Assembly (NCBI GenBank): GCA_039619475.1
Contig: CM077116.1
Span: 203,383,117 to 203,447,116, forward strand
Direction: 5' to 3'
DNA: 64,000 nt
Source: Icerya purchasi
Lineage: Eukaryota > Arthropoda > Insecta > Hemiptera > Monophlebidae
The notes beneath the pieces are model-generated. The model made no database searches and was not told the origin of the DNA. It saw only the letters and a program-made list of their open reading frames with translations. The position numbers were made by a program, and so were the translations under genes. Of the stretch, positions 10,687-21,655 are shown piece after piece (position 1 is the first letter of the stretch; each line of letters opens with the position of its first letter).

Positions 10687-12321
10687 GTTAACAGCCTATC
10701 CAATTCTAAGGATGACGGTTACTCGTTATGGAAAGCAACAAAATATATGAAGCGGCCAAAAACTCGAAATAATCCTATAAAAATGCAAGATGGGAACTGG
10801 GCTACAGACGACAGCATGAAATCAGAAACATTTGCGACCTATTTAAAAGATATTTTTAAACCAAACAAAATAAAATCACGTTTAGAGGGGTCGATACACA
10901 ACTACTTGCACCAGTACCCGACAACTTCAAACAAACGGATAAAACCTTTTTCACCCGGAGAAATTGGATCCATAATCAAGAAGCTTAATAACAAAAAAGC
11001 TCCCGGATTCGATCTAATCACAGGAGCGATTCTGAAGCAGCTCCCAAAGAAAGCCGTGGTATTGTTGACGTATTTATACAATTCAATCCTAAGACTGCAA
11101 TATGTTCCTGTGCTATGGAAATTTGCTAAAGTTCTAATGGTGCTGAAACCAGGTAAACCTCCTGAAGATGTGACATCATACCGTCCTATTTCGCTCCTTC
11201 CAATACTTTCTAAAGTTTTCGAAAAACTCATATTAAAAAGATTACAAAAAATTATTGTCAACAAAAAGATTATCCCCAATCACCAATTTGGATTCCGTTC
11301 TGGCCATTCTACAGTGCAACAGGTTCATCGAGTCGCAAAACTAATAGAAGAATGTCTTGAAAATAAGATGATATGCTCAGCCGTCTTCCTCGATGTCAAG
11401 CAGGCATTTGACAGAGTCTGGCACTCAGGGCTGCTATATAAATGTAAGCAAATTCTACCGTTAGAATACTTCAATATTTTGATGTCGTACTTAAAAGAGC
11501 GCTATTTTCAAGTAACCGTTTGCAACAGCCAATCACAGATATATAAAATCCAGGCAGGTGTTCCCCAGGGAAGCATCCTGGGACCACTGTTGTATTCTAT
11601 ATTTACTAGTGACATCCCAGAAACCTCGTTTATTGCTACCTTTGCTGATGACACAGCAATTATAGCTACTCATCACTGTCCCATTACGGCTACTCAGCAG
11701 CTTCAAAGTGCTATCGAGCAGACAGTGGATTGGTTTCACCAATGGAAAATAGTAATAAACGAGTTAAAAGGTAGTCATATTATATTCACCAAACGGCGTA
11801 TTAACCGAGAAAAATATCAAGTGATTATTAATGGAAAAATTACACCCCAAAGCTCTTGTGTCAAATATTTAGGAATTCATTTAGATCAATCCTTAACTTG
11901 ATTACCGCATATAACAGCGAAAAAAACAGAATTAAATATCAGGACCAGACAGTTATACTGGCTGCTAAGGCCAGTGGCCCAACTATCTATTAACAACAAG
12001 CCGCTGCTATATTCTATGATATTGAAACCAATTTGGCTATATGGTTGCGAGCTTTGGGGTTGCGCTTCAAAGTCCAATAAACAAAAAATACAGCGATACC
12101 AAAATAAAATTCTACGCATGATAATCGGTGCCCCGTGGTTCGTGTCGAATGATACGCTGCACAAATACCTGCGGATAAAATATGTAGAGGAAGAAATAAT
12201 TCAAGTTATTCAGAATTATCTGTCAAGACTGAAAGTCCGCGGAAACCCATTAGCAGCAGGACTGCTAATTCAAGAAGCCAATGGAAGGCTCAAGAGAACA
12301 CGCATCACCGATTATATGTAA
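10687..12321 (+). pseudogene. Jockey-clade retrotransposon, RT half of ORF2
   Basis: After the TSD the frame continues in register. It shows the linker (GYSLWKATKYMKRPKT), fingers (KKAPGFDLITGAIL; SYRPISLLPILSKVFEKLIL), the first catalytic Asp (VFLDVKQAFDRVWHSGLLYK), AGVPQGSILGPLLY, the catalytic FADDT box and the thumb (SSCVKYLGIHLDQSLT). An in-frame TGA at 11899-11901 replaces the usual Trp. The C-terminal part follows (LKPIWLYGCELWGCASKSNK, YQNKILRMIIGAPWFVSN) and ends in TAA at 12321. Without the insertion and the three stops the element would be nearly intact from the endonuclease onward, so it is a fairly young dead copy. Confidence 0.93.
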
Positions 12322-12465
12322 AGTGTTGCAGTTTCAATTATAAACACATGAGAGCTCGGTCGCTGGACCGACTCTTGTATAATTAATTCATTAGTTCATT
12401 CATCACATCTGGTCGATGACGAGACTTCTCGTCAGTTCTAGATCATAAGAAAAAAAAAAAAAAAA
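12322..12465 (+). repeat. Jockey 3' UTR and poly-A tail
   Basis: About 128 bp of untranslated sequence after the ORF2 stop, containing short inverted motifs (GAGCTCGGTCGCTGGACCGA; GACGAGACTTCTCGTC), then a run of 16 A at 12450-12465. This marks the 3' end of the Jockey insertion. A TSD partner at the 5' end was not found. Confidence 0.8.
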
Positions 12466-12772
12466 GAAAAGAAAATTTGATGTGGCCAACACATGATTTC
12501 TTTGTAAAAAACATTAAAATGAGTGAGTAGTAAATAAATGTTGATAACAGTCCCGATTACAAAATTTCGATTCTCTGAGGCTGCCTGGTTTTTTGGGTTA
12601 TAATAAAAAGTCCACAAAACCCGCCAAGAGAAGTGCCTTTTAGCCTGGCTGATTGTAACCAAAATCGGGGATGGTGCACAAGTAGAGGTGATAAAAGAGT
12701 CCTAAATTCAAAATTTCAGTTTTCTACGACTAGCCGTTTTTGAGTTGTGTGTGGTACATATATGTACATACC

Positions 12773-13050
12773 CAAGGGCGTCGCCAGCCGATGAGCCAGG
12801 GAGGGGCAAGATGAGTTGCCAGCCGCCAGAGGGGGGCAAGATGATAGAAATAGGATATGAGTTATAGGAAAAATAAAATTTATAACTTATAAACTCTTAA
12901 TATTTTATTAAACAAGATAAAATCTTAATTAAAACATAAGTTTTCCAAATTGTCCATGATTACGCGCCTATGAATACTCATCAATGCCAGTTGATTAAAA
13001 AGTTTCAAGGCTGCTGGGGGGGCAGCTGCCCCCCGCTGGCGACGCCCATG
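12773..13050. mobile_element. hAT-type MITE (278 bp)
   Basis: Ends are CAAGGGCGTCGCCAGC and, inverted, CATGGGCGTCGCCAGC (16 bp, one mismatch). A perfect 8-bp direct repeat TACATACC flanks it at 12765-12772 and 13051-13058. An 8-bp TSD with CA...TG ends is diagnostic of the hAT superfamily. There is no coding capacity. Near the right end GGGGGGCAGCTGCCCCCC forms a perfect GC-rich palindrome. Confidence 0.92.
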
Positions 13051-13248
13051 TACATACCTACATACCCGCGTCATGAAAAATGACTTCAAAATGGATCCAA
13101 GGGTGGCCGAAATGATTAAATTTCCGTTGAAATGTAAGATTCGAAACACTCCACGAATACAGTATTTCCTTTTATCATCCGTATAATAGGCGGGGATAGT
13201 CGAAATATCCGTTGAAATATGGCGTTAAACATTTTTCATGATTACAAA

Positions 13249-13273
13249 TTTCCTTTACTCTACGTAAAGGAAA
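13249..13273 (+). repeat. 10-bp perfect hairpin
   Basis: TTTCCTTTAC, a 5-base loop and GTAAAGGAAA form a perfect stem. It probably marks the end of the surrounding repeat. Confidence 0.6.
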
Positions 13274-13399
13274 TAAAAGGAAAAACATATTAGTAAAGGT
13301 AAATTTAGTACACATTGTTATAATCTAAACCTGATTCAGTTGAAAACCGAGAAGAAATATTGGTAGAGATGAGAAGGTGGTGAAATATGTAGTTCGAAT

Positions 13400-14560
13400 C
13401 TGAAACAGGGTTGCGAATTGGCTCGGGCAGAGATTTGTCGGCCAAATGAATCAATAGACTGTTCGCAGACGGCGTGATGTTAACATTGATTAAGAAAATA
13501 AAGATATTATAATCATAGTGAATCTGCTCGCTCGTTCAAAGCCGAACCGTTTTAATTTAGACCCCTTTATTATAGGCGCGTATGTTTACGAGATTTCTTA
13601 AAGAAAAAACCTGCAACGTTAGAACACCTTTGATCTTTCGAATGACTGCTATTATTTAGTGTAGTGTGTAGTGTGTTAATTTGGACGCGAGTTGGTAAGT
13701 TTCTCGGTAAGTTTTGATAGAATAATAATGTACAGTTAAAGAACGTGGCAAAGTGTATTGTTATTTTAAATGAGGTCGTTGGTGCGGAGGAAGCAATTTG
13801 TGAAATTAGTTTCGGGGAAACTGAACTGCAACTGGGTTAGTTGTCATTTTTGCTGGTTTACTTAGTGTCTGGAAAAATAAATATTACTACGGTACATAAT
13901 GAAGAAGCTATTGCATTTTCTTTTCATTGGACGGAACGTGGGGGACGGCCGAACAGAAAGGTTTATTGGTTTTAAGCTTATTACCGAGTAGCGTATCGTT
14001 ACAGAAATCACGGCAGGCACCGAGACGGAATGACATAACGACGGCGCGTTTTCTCGGCTAGATTACTATCGATAGATAGGTTGAACGGTAGTGAATAATC
14101 GATGATATTAAGAGAAAATTAGTTCCGATGGAACGATAATTGAGGACACCACGGAACGAATGAGCATATGCTGTTTTTTCATGTAGCACCGGTGATTGCA
14201 GACGGTTCCGCCGGAGCTGTTAGCTTCCAACGGCAGTAGCATCCGAATGCAGAAGACATCGCTCGGCATGTGTTGAGCCTGTTGATAAAATTACATTGTG
14301 CGTCGTACAGTTGATAAGGAGAGATCGTTCACCTTGATTGTTTTTTTCCTTATAATGAATCGGCCGTGTGTCGCTTAGTTCTCGACTCGTATAAGGGCAG
14401 TTTACGAAGTTGTTGCGACTGTGTTCAATGTTGCTCCGAGAGTTTAGCGACCTTTCGACGTTTTGAACATTTGTCTATCTTATTAAAATGCCGAATCGGC
14501 TGTAATTGATCTGAAAACGTTGTGCACGCGATTTTGTCTCCGTTTCCTAATGGTGGTGGC
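13400..14560 (+). promoter_or_regulatory. candidate host promoter/5' non-coding exon region
   Basis: This stretch keeps many CpG dinucleotides and lacks homopolymers and transposon motifs, unlike its surroundings. It holds a perfect TATCGATA (14067-14074, the DREF/BEAF-type motif of insect promoters), a second ATCGAT nearby, and two tandem donor-like GTAAGT motifs at 13694-13713. There is no long open frame. It could be a promoter and untranslated first exon, possibly of the gene whose coding exon lies at 47.6 kb, but no transcript evidence is available. Confidence 0.3.
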
Positions 14561-16910
14561 TGATGAAGTGTTTAAAGCAAGAAAACTTTTATCACCTCAT
14601 AAAATAGGTGGACAATTTCGAAATACGACAATTGTATCTTTTTTTTAGTCTCTTTACGGCGCAAAAAAATAAATTCTCGATATTACAGAAACAAATTTTA
14701 GCACTAAGATAGAGGGACGATAAGAATGTAAAAAAAGTAAAAAAAAAAAACATTTCAAAATAACTACAGATGAATTGCCCCTCTGTATTTTTCATCTTCT
14801 TAATTCTAGCTGTAATTTTTAATTTTTCAGACTGTATATGAGTATCATGCAAAATAGAAACGTTTTCATATGTTTATTACGGGTTATATTATGAAGCTCG
14901 ATGACCGTATTTGAAGAATTCGGAGAAAAATCTGTTTTTTTTTCACTTCTGCATATGCTCCTCTAATCTTGGAAGTTACATAGTTACGTTTTTTTAGCGC
15001 TACGTCAATCAGAGAGAAGAACAGAATGAGTAGGAAGAATTTCTCTTATTTAATATGTTGGTTTTTATTTTAATCTTTAAGTAAAATACCTCGTTATCAG
15101 GAAATGTATATTACGAAATTACAAACATGTTTCGTGAGCACGGTGCCTCGCAATCGTGGGATATATTTTATTTTATTTTATTTACTTAAGTATTTTTATG
15201 AATCATATTTAAAATTTTTTATTTCTTAATTTTACTGAGCCGGCGATGTTTCCACAATATTTAACGTATTAATATTCAGCAGATGAATTCTTTGGTGAAA
15301 CTAGTTAAAGTCGGGAATTAATTCAATTGGAACAGTTTTCCCGTGGAAATCAAACAAATAAACAAGTATGTTAGCAAGCCATGCGATAAAATAATCAGAA
15401 ACAAAAATCCGATTTTCATTGCGCGAATACAAACATCAGATAGCGAACGCATCGATACAAATGACAACAATTTGTTTCAGGTACAGTCCTACCTGTGCGA
15501 GTTGCGTATGATATAGCAGCATCGTAGCAATGAAAAATTGCTTCGATAATTCGCCTGTTACTATATTTATGTTCTACTCGACCAGTTTTTAAGCGGCATA
15601 CGAAATTCCTTTTTTGTTCGTTTTTTTTTTTTTTTTTTTTTTGGCTTAGCCTTTACCATTTAGCCAGTTTTGTCTTTAACTTAACCCTTTATAGGGTATT
15701 TTGTCGAAAATGTATTATTTATTCTTCGCGTTTGTTTAATTAAAGGTTACAGTAAATTACTACTCGTAAATACCTGATTTTTTGGGGAGGGAACGAGGAA
15801 TTTGAGGTATTTCAATTCTAATCCGGTTTTGTTTTGTTTTTTTTTATTTCAGTGATCAATGGCTGTAGCTTGTAGTTATGACCCCACCCCCACCCCCTTC
15901 CAGGAGTCTGGATAAATTAAGTCAATATCGTTCAATTAAAAGCGTAGCTCTATTTTACATATCATTTTAAAATTATCAATATCAAGAGCATTTTAACATT
16001 TGTTTTTTATTTTTTAATTTTTGGGCGCGCCAACTATGGACATTAACCCAGCCGAGTGAATTTTTTTGGAAATTTCAGTGTGCGACAACGCGATTCGAAC
16101 CAGTATCCGAACAAAAAACACCATTGCAACTACGTTTGTTGGCTAACATTTATGGTTGCACACAAATCATTCGCAAACTACTGAGAAGTATCGGCATTAT
16201 AATTGTGTATGTTTTAGAAAAATTTTCAATAGTTCTAAAATTGATTCTTAAGGTACGCCACAAGAAAAACCCCATGTAGAACAGTAAAAATTAAGACTGT
16301 TAACTTAAACTGGTTTTTGATCGATTTGTGTAAATGTGTGCTTGCGCTGCTTACTATTATTAATCAAACATTTTAGTGAGAAAAAGTTTTAATTGAAATT
16401 TGCTATGGGAAAGAGTTTTAGCGTAACTTTTGTATTTTAAGTACTTAAAATTAATTTTTTAAGCGTAGCGAACGAAGCCAAATATGGCACATCACGTGTC
16501 ACATTGATATTTAGAAAAAAATCTGTAACAATATTAATCTAATTAATTTTACTATAGAAACGATTTATGATCATCTTACGGATCTTATTATTAAACAATT
16601 TTTCCGTTTTCTTTCGTTTTTTTAATAAACAGTTTTTCCAATTTTTTGTTTTTCGTTATGTTTTTAATTAAGCTATTTCTTTCGATTTTAAACTAACTTT
16701 TTTTTTCTTCTCACATACAACTGATTAGTTATTTACCAGATTTTTTATCTTAACTTTTGGTTTGAGTTACGAAAGCGGTCAGCCAACAAGTTTTATTATC
16801 ACCAGATAGTACTTGAAATATATATTGGTAGTGTATCTTCAGCCTACTGCGGAAGGCTTTGGTTCCCACATTAACCTCGATGGGTACTAAAATTGCCGGC
16901 TCGTGTATAT
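14561..16910. other. AT-rich DNA, one tRNA-like SINE head
   Basis: No coding sequence recognised. At 16085-16150 the minus strand has GGTTCGAATCG (close to the Pol III B box) preceded at tRNA-like distance by TAGTTGCAATGG (A-box-like), suggesting a tRNA-derived SINE. A long T run is at 15628-15652. Confidence 0.4.
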
Positions 16911-17591
16911 ATATATATTTTTTTTTATTTTTTTTTAGATCCCCCTTTGGGCACGCCAGCTAAGGACCTACACCCGGAAACAACAAGAAAGAAAAGAGCC
17001 GTTAGTTAAATTTCGATTCGGTCAGATATAGACAATATAAGAGAACTAACCGATGAAATAATGGATGACGAGGAGAAGGACAAAATATAAGATGCACAGT
17101 AAGGAGCGGGGAGTTTGAGTTTCAGCAGACAAGAATATAGAATACAACGTTCAACAGAAAGGAATGGACATTTAAAAAAGATACGTGATTAGCGTCGCAA
17201 ATCACCGCTTCATTTGGGTGGAGAGGAGGACAATTTGGAGAGGAGACAAGGGAAAAGCGAAAACGAAAGGAAGGAAGAGCCTTCTCACTACTTCATCTGT
17301 GTTGATTTTCTGTGGATTCCCAGCCATGTGGGCATTAAAGGTAATGAGACGGCGGATTCCTTGGCTCGAGTTGCTGCTTCCTTTCGTTCCTTCTTTAAAA
17401 AAGTTCCATCCTGGAATTCCCTATGTACTAAATTTCATCTCAAACTTTGGTCAGATATTTACCCTTCCTCCTTTCGTAACGATCAATCCTTTTATCTGTC
17501 TGTACAACCTAGTCTTTCTTCTAATACCTGGTGTTCTTGTTGTCATTTCTATGATTCGCTTGTGTTTTAGCCATTCTGCTCTTGTGTATAT
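16903..17591. mobile_element. I/ingi-like retrotransposon 3' end with twin-primed 5' inversion
   Basis: On the minus strand a poly-A tail (T-rich at 16911-16935) precedes GGGCACGCCAGCTAAGGACC, the 3' terminus shared with the copy at 53922. Sense sequence continues to about 17279, where it joins a segment in the opposite orientation (17280-17582). That segment encodes VDFLWIPSHVGIKGNETADS, the RNase H C-terminal motif with its last catalytic Asp. The outer edge of the inverted segment (17568-17582) is exactly the sequence that should adjoin the 17279 breakpoint in an unrearranged copy. Flanks share GTGTATAT (16903-16910 and 17584-17591), a likely TSD. Confidence 0.85.
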
Positions 17592-18960
17592 CTTCAAATA
17601 ATATACAATGTTTAGTTTTAAATATGTCCCTATTTTAGTAGCGCTGTATTTCGTAAAACATTACACTATTTTTTTGTACATCTCCATTTGCGGTTTTTAA
17701 TCGAAAAATTTTTACTTGCTTTTAACCAGTTATCCGATGTTGTTGTTTGTTTTTTTTTGCTGATTTTTTATTCGCGGAATAATCTGGCAATTCCTAAATG
17801 AGTAAATCAACATTTACATTATTGAATTGCAAAGTTTTGATAATTTCCGAATGTTTGTAATTGTCAGGTGAGCTCATTTGCACATGTACGTTATTATTAG
17901 AACTCTAGACATATTCTTCGTACACGGGCCAACTTAATCTTTTATAGTCACATCAACGCGTAGAATACAAAAAAAAACAAAGATTGCAATAATTTCGGAC
18001 CGAAGATAAAATTGCAAACGCGGCATAGCAAACAATTCAGTTAAATGCAAAAATTTTGATAATTAAAAATTAATTTGCAATTCAGCCCTTTGAATATCTT
18101 TAATATTCGTTGAAAGTGTTACTACTTTTGTCAAAAGTTCACCTACTATTTCGTCTATGCTGCGAATATGTCATTTGCCGTTTTTAATTTTCAACAAAAA
18201 TGCATTAAATAAATACTTTGCATTTTTATTGAAATCTTCAGTTCACTTTGTAGTTTTGTGAACGTAGAGTTTTAGTAACAAGCCTTCTTAAAGTGTGATT
18301 ATTAGTTATGTCGAGTTCTTAGAGATCGACAGTACGAGAAAACGTTAAAAAGTCGAAATGTTTGCACACTAGAGCCAGGAAACAAACAGTCTGGTATATT
18401 TCGGTCTAAACAATCTGATCGGTCAAAATGCAAAATATGAGCAACGAAAAAAAAGTAATTTTTCAGTCTGTTGCGTAAGTAATTTCACGCTTGTGATCGG
18501 CAGAGCAAATTGAAAAATGTAGCTTCAAGAACAGAAAGTTTGAAGAGTGTAAATATTGCGGTGATGAACAGGAAATAAGACTGGTTTTCAGGGTAACACA
18601 TGATAACGTGTGTAAGTGAAATTGTTTTGTCTGTAACTCTATTATATCATCAAACTTGTTAATTGTCACTGCTGCTGTAGACAAAAAACGCTTACCGTTG
18701 AATTCAGTTTTACTTTGATCGAGGGAAAAAACGAATAAAAAAATACATCATTAGCTTAGTTTTTTTTTTTTTCTTTTTGTCTGACCTTCGCGGCCAATTT
18801 GCCCAAACTTCCAGGATTTAAATATTTATCCGATTAATTATAAAATTATAGAGCTCTACACTAATTCTTAATACTGGGTCAACGATGATACGCGTCCTAT
18901 TCACGCAGACAGTGTGTTTCAATTATCTAAAAACATAATTATATTAAGAGATTTACAACT
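17592..18960. other. AT-rich DNA without recognisable gene
   Basis: No domain, repeat family or RNA gene recognised in either strand. Confidence 0.5.
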
Positions 18961-18998
18961 ACACGGTACATGGAAACCCTCATACACACCTTTAGTTA
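18961..18998 (+). repeat. 38-bp dispersed repeat, copy 2
   Basis: Second copy of the block at 2454-2491, one mismatch, same orientation. Here it lies just upstream of an I-like retrotransposon fragment. Confidence 0.65.
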
Positions 18999-19029
18999 AT
19001 AAAAACAAACAACAAACTAGTGTACAATG

Positions 19030-19545
19030 CCGTCAAATCGTGTTTAAGATCCTTTCTGCATATTTCATTTTTAACTTGTATCGCTAATCCTAATTCCTTT
19101 TATCTCTTGATTAATCCTGTTCCTTCTCCTCGTCCTTGGTTCTATGAGTTCCCCAGTTTGCGTCGGTCCATAATTACTAAATTATCTCGCCTCCGTTTCT
19201 CGCATAGTCTCCTTCCTTCTTCTCTAAATCGCTTTTCTTTGGCTTGGATCCTGAAGGTTCCCAGTATGTTGCGAATCACGTGCTCTTCGAGTGATCCGGT
19301 TTATCTCGCAAGCGTGAGTTACTTTATTATCATCTTTTAAAGCTTGATCTTCCTGCTCCTTTTAACGCCTCTATGTTCTTTCTCTACCTATTCTCTCTGT
19401 TGTTCCTGTCCTAGGGGTGTTCCTTGATTCCATTGTCGACAAAATAAAAATATAATTTCTATTCTATTCCATGCATCTATTCCTTTTTGCTGGGCTAATG
19501 CTCTTTGGTAGCAAACCCCGGGGGGGGGGGGTTAAAAAAAACATG
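19030..19545 (+). pseudogene. I/ingi-like retrotransposon 3' end
   Basis: The plus frame reads NPVPSPRPWFYEFPSLRRSI then LSRLRFSHSLLPSSLNRFSL. This matches the region between RNase H and the C-terminal zinc motif in the copies at 60785 and 61670 (for example IRLRINHSLLPSSRFRF). The zinc motif region is frameshifted. The 3' part keeps family landmarks (CTTTTAACGCCTCTATGTTC, GCTGGGCTAATGC) and ends CCCC followed by 12 G and TTAAAAAAAA. Confidence 0.75.
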
Positions 19546-20039
19546 TCGTATCGTTCTTTACGTGCAAACTAAATAAGTGGCTAACATTACGATGATGTCT
19601 CTTTCTCACTGTGTTATAACTTAAAATAATACAGTCTTTCTCCAAACTTTTATCTACGCAAAACCATGGCCTGTTCTATGATTGCACGTAGAGTGTTTTA
19701 TTTATAATTATTCGTAATACCTGCTGTTATATATTAATGGATTTATTTAGGCGGAACTTTAAACAAGTTCAGTCGATTTTTTTAATAAGAGATTCGCCAT
19801 ATTTAAAAAAATAGTTGGCAGAAGGATAGAGCTTTATTTTGTTTTTAACAAGTAACGATTACGTAGAAAGTTTCTAGTACGTAATATATATCTATGAAGT
19901 TTTTTTTGTTTTTTTGTTCTGTTATTTTTATTAATAGTAAATTTGAAAAGTTAAAAATTATTCGTCGTTATATTGTAACTTTTCTTTATCAGAAAATAGC
20001 AACCATCACATTTCTCTTCTGCTTGCCGCCTGATTTATA
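19546..20039. other. AT-rich spacer
   Basis: No recognisable gene. Poly-T and AT patches only. Confidence 0.5.
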
Positions 20040-21655
20040 TCTTTTAGTCTGCTTTCACTAAAGCTCGTTGCTGCCATTTCTAGTATTCTCTTTCAGTGAA
20101 CAGCTTTTCCCTTAATTTTTCGTTGTTCGGCGAGCATAAAAATTCCTTCTTTCCTAATTCTGTGGAGAAGATGTTTTCTTTTCCCTCTTTAGATATTGCC
20201 TGCTTGGTTTTATCCGTTCCACTTTAACACTTCCTTGTTTGATATTTTTTTCCGTCCACGGAATTCTTTGTATCCTCTTCAACGATCACATGTCGAGGGC
20301 GTTTATTCTTTGAATGTTTTCCATGCTTGGTGTCCATGTTTCCACCACACATATTTCAGTGCTAACATAACGTAGCGTTACATTATTTTCATTTTCGTGC
20401 TTATTCACAGCTTCCGAGTTTTCAGTATCGTTTGCAGGTTTCTAAACGCTTGTTTTGTCATCCCAATGAGTGTCCTTATTTTCTTTGTGTTTCAGCCCGT
20501 CGCTTGTGAAAAGGGCGCCTAAGTATCTAAATTATTTTACTGTTTTAACTCCTTCTCACCCAATTTTCACCTTGACTGGTTTTTCAGCAGGTACTTTCGT
20601 AAATCTCATTATTTCTGTTTTTTCTGCGTCGATTTTCATACCAAAAATCCTTTCTCAGTTTATTTTGTCTAACTTCATTTGCAGTTCTCCAATCGACCCT
20701 GAATACACACTACTTTGTCCGTTCTGTAGCTGATAACAACTCCTGTTGGGTAGCTGTCGCAATTTCTCTGCATAAGTGTTGGAAAGTCTAGGAGAGAGTG
20801 GATATCTCTGTCTCACTCCTTTCTTAATTTCGCATCTTGCGCTTGAGGGTTTGGGGGGGGGATTAAAATAAAGGTCACAGGGTCTTGAAATCCTCGGATA
20901 TTTTCTCCCTTTATTATATGTGCGGTTTAGAAATTTAAATAACTGCCTTTTGTTGTTTAGTGTTAAGCAAAACCTTCGATGGTATTTCATCTTCACTCGC
21001 AGCTTTATTATTTCTCGTTTTTTCTTATAGTGTTCTCAAGTTCCCGCATCTCTATTTTCGGTGCCTTATCCTCAGTTTTACTATTAACCTGAGAAGATCT
21101 TATTTCATCGCCACACATCTCTTTGAGCTATTCCGTCTACGTCTTTTCTTGCTTCTCCCTATTTCTGTAACTCTGACCATTTTTATTCTTTATCTTTAAA
21201 TACATCTGTTTGTTTTTTTTTATTGTTTTTTTTTTTTCATTCGCTTCATCGTGTACCTTATTTGCACATACATCTCTTTTGTGTTATTTATCTTCTGTAT
21301 TTCTCTTATGCATTTTTCTTCTAACCATTCTGTTTTAGCTTCTACGTATTTCTTAATTACCAGTTTGTTCATTCGCTTATATTTTTATCTCGCTGCGTTC
21401 TTAATTTTTCTCCTTTTTTTCCGCTAGATCAATTATATTTTTTGAGTTATCTATGGTTTGCTTTTTCCATTTTCTCTTTTTAGCAGAGTTCTTCATTGTG
21501 CTAATCATTGCTTTTCCCCCTTCTACTATTTTTCCTCAGTGCTCCTTTCTTCCTTTATGCCTTTGCTTTTGCACGTTATTATTGTTCTGTCGTTCTGTCC
21601 GTTGATTCCTTCGTGATCTTCTTCCTTTATTATCTGCTCGGGCTCCAAATGTAAC
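20040..21655 (-). pseudogene. RTE-like non-LTR retrotransposon remnant
   Basis: Minus-strand translation in shifting frames gives an ordered RT series. It runs linker (WLEEKCIREIQKINNTKEMY), NNKAASEDEIPSKVLL, IKKGVRQRYPLSPRLSNTYA (normally GVRQGCPLSP.LFN.Y), then FGMKIDAEKTEIM, FRYLGALFTSDG, and a C-terminal ETWT...RINALDM...RIQRIPWT block. The ADD box has been lost by a small deletion, and stops and frameshifts are frequent. The KKGVRQ/PLSP and YLG...TSDG style points to the RTE/craft-like group rather than Jockey; the clade call is moderate. The 3' end is at the left; the 5' limit abuts the copia remnant at about 21655. Confidence 0.8.

Larger units (their letters stand above)
12470..13320. 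repeat. dispersed repeat split by a hAT MITE
   Basis: Blocks with TACATAC microsatellite flanks, GACTTCAAAATGGATCC and a terminal hairpin look like a multi-copy non-coding repeat rather than unique DNA. The hAT MITE at 12773-13050 sits in its TACATACC tract. Family identity is unknown. Confidence 0.45.

Noticed and set aside
17185..17601. A 138-residue plus-strand frame overlapping the RNase H frame
   Set aside because: It is the shifted frame of the inverted retroelement segment. The RNase H motif is in the other frame.
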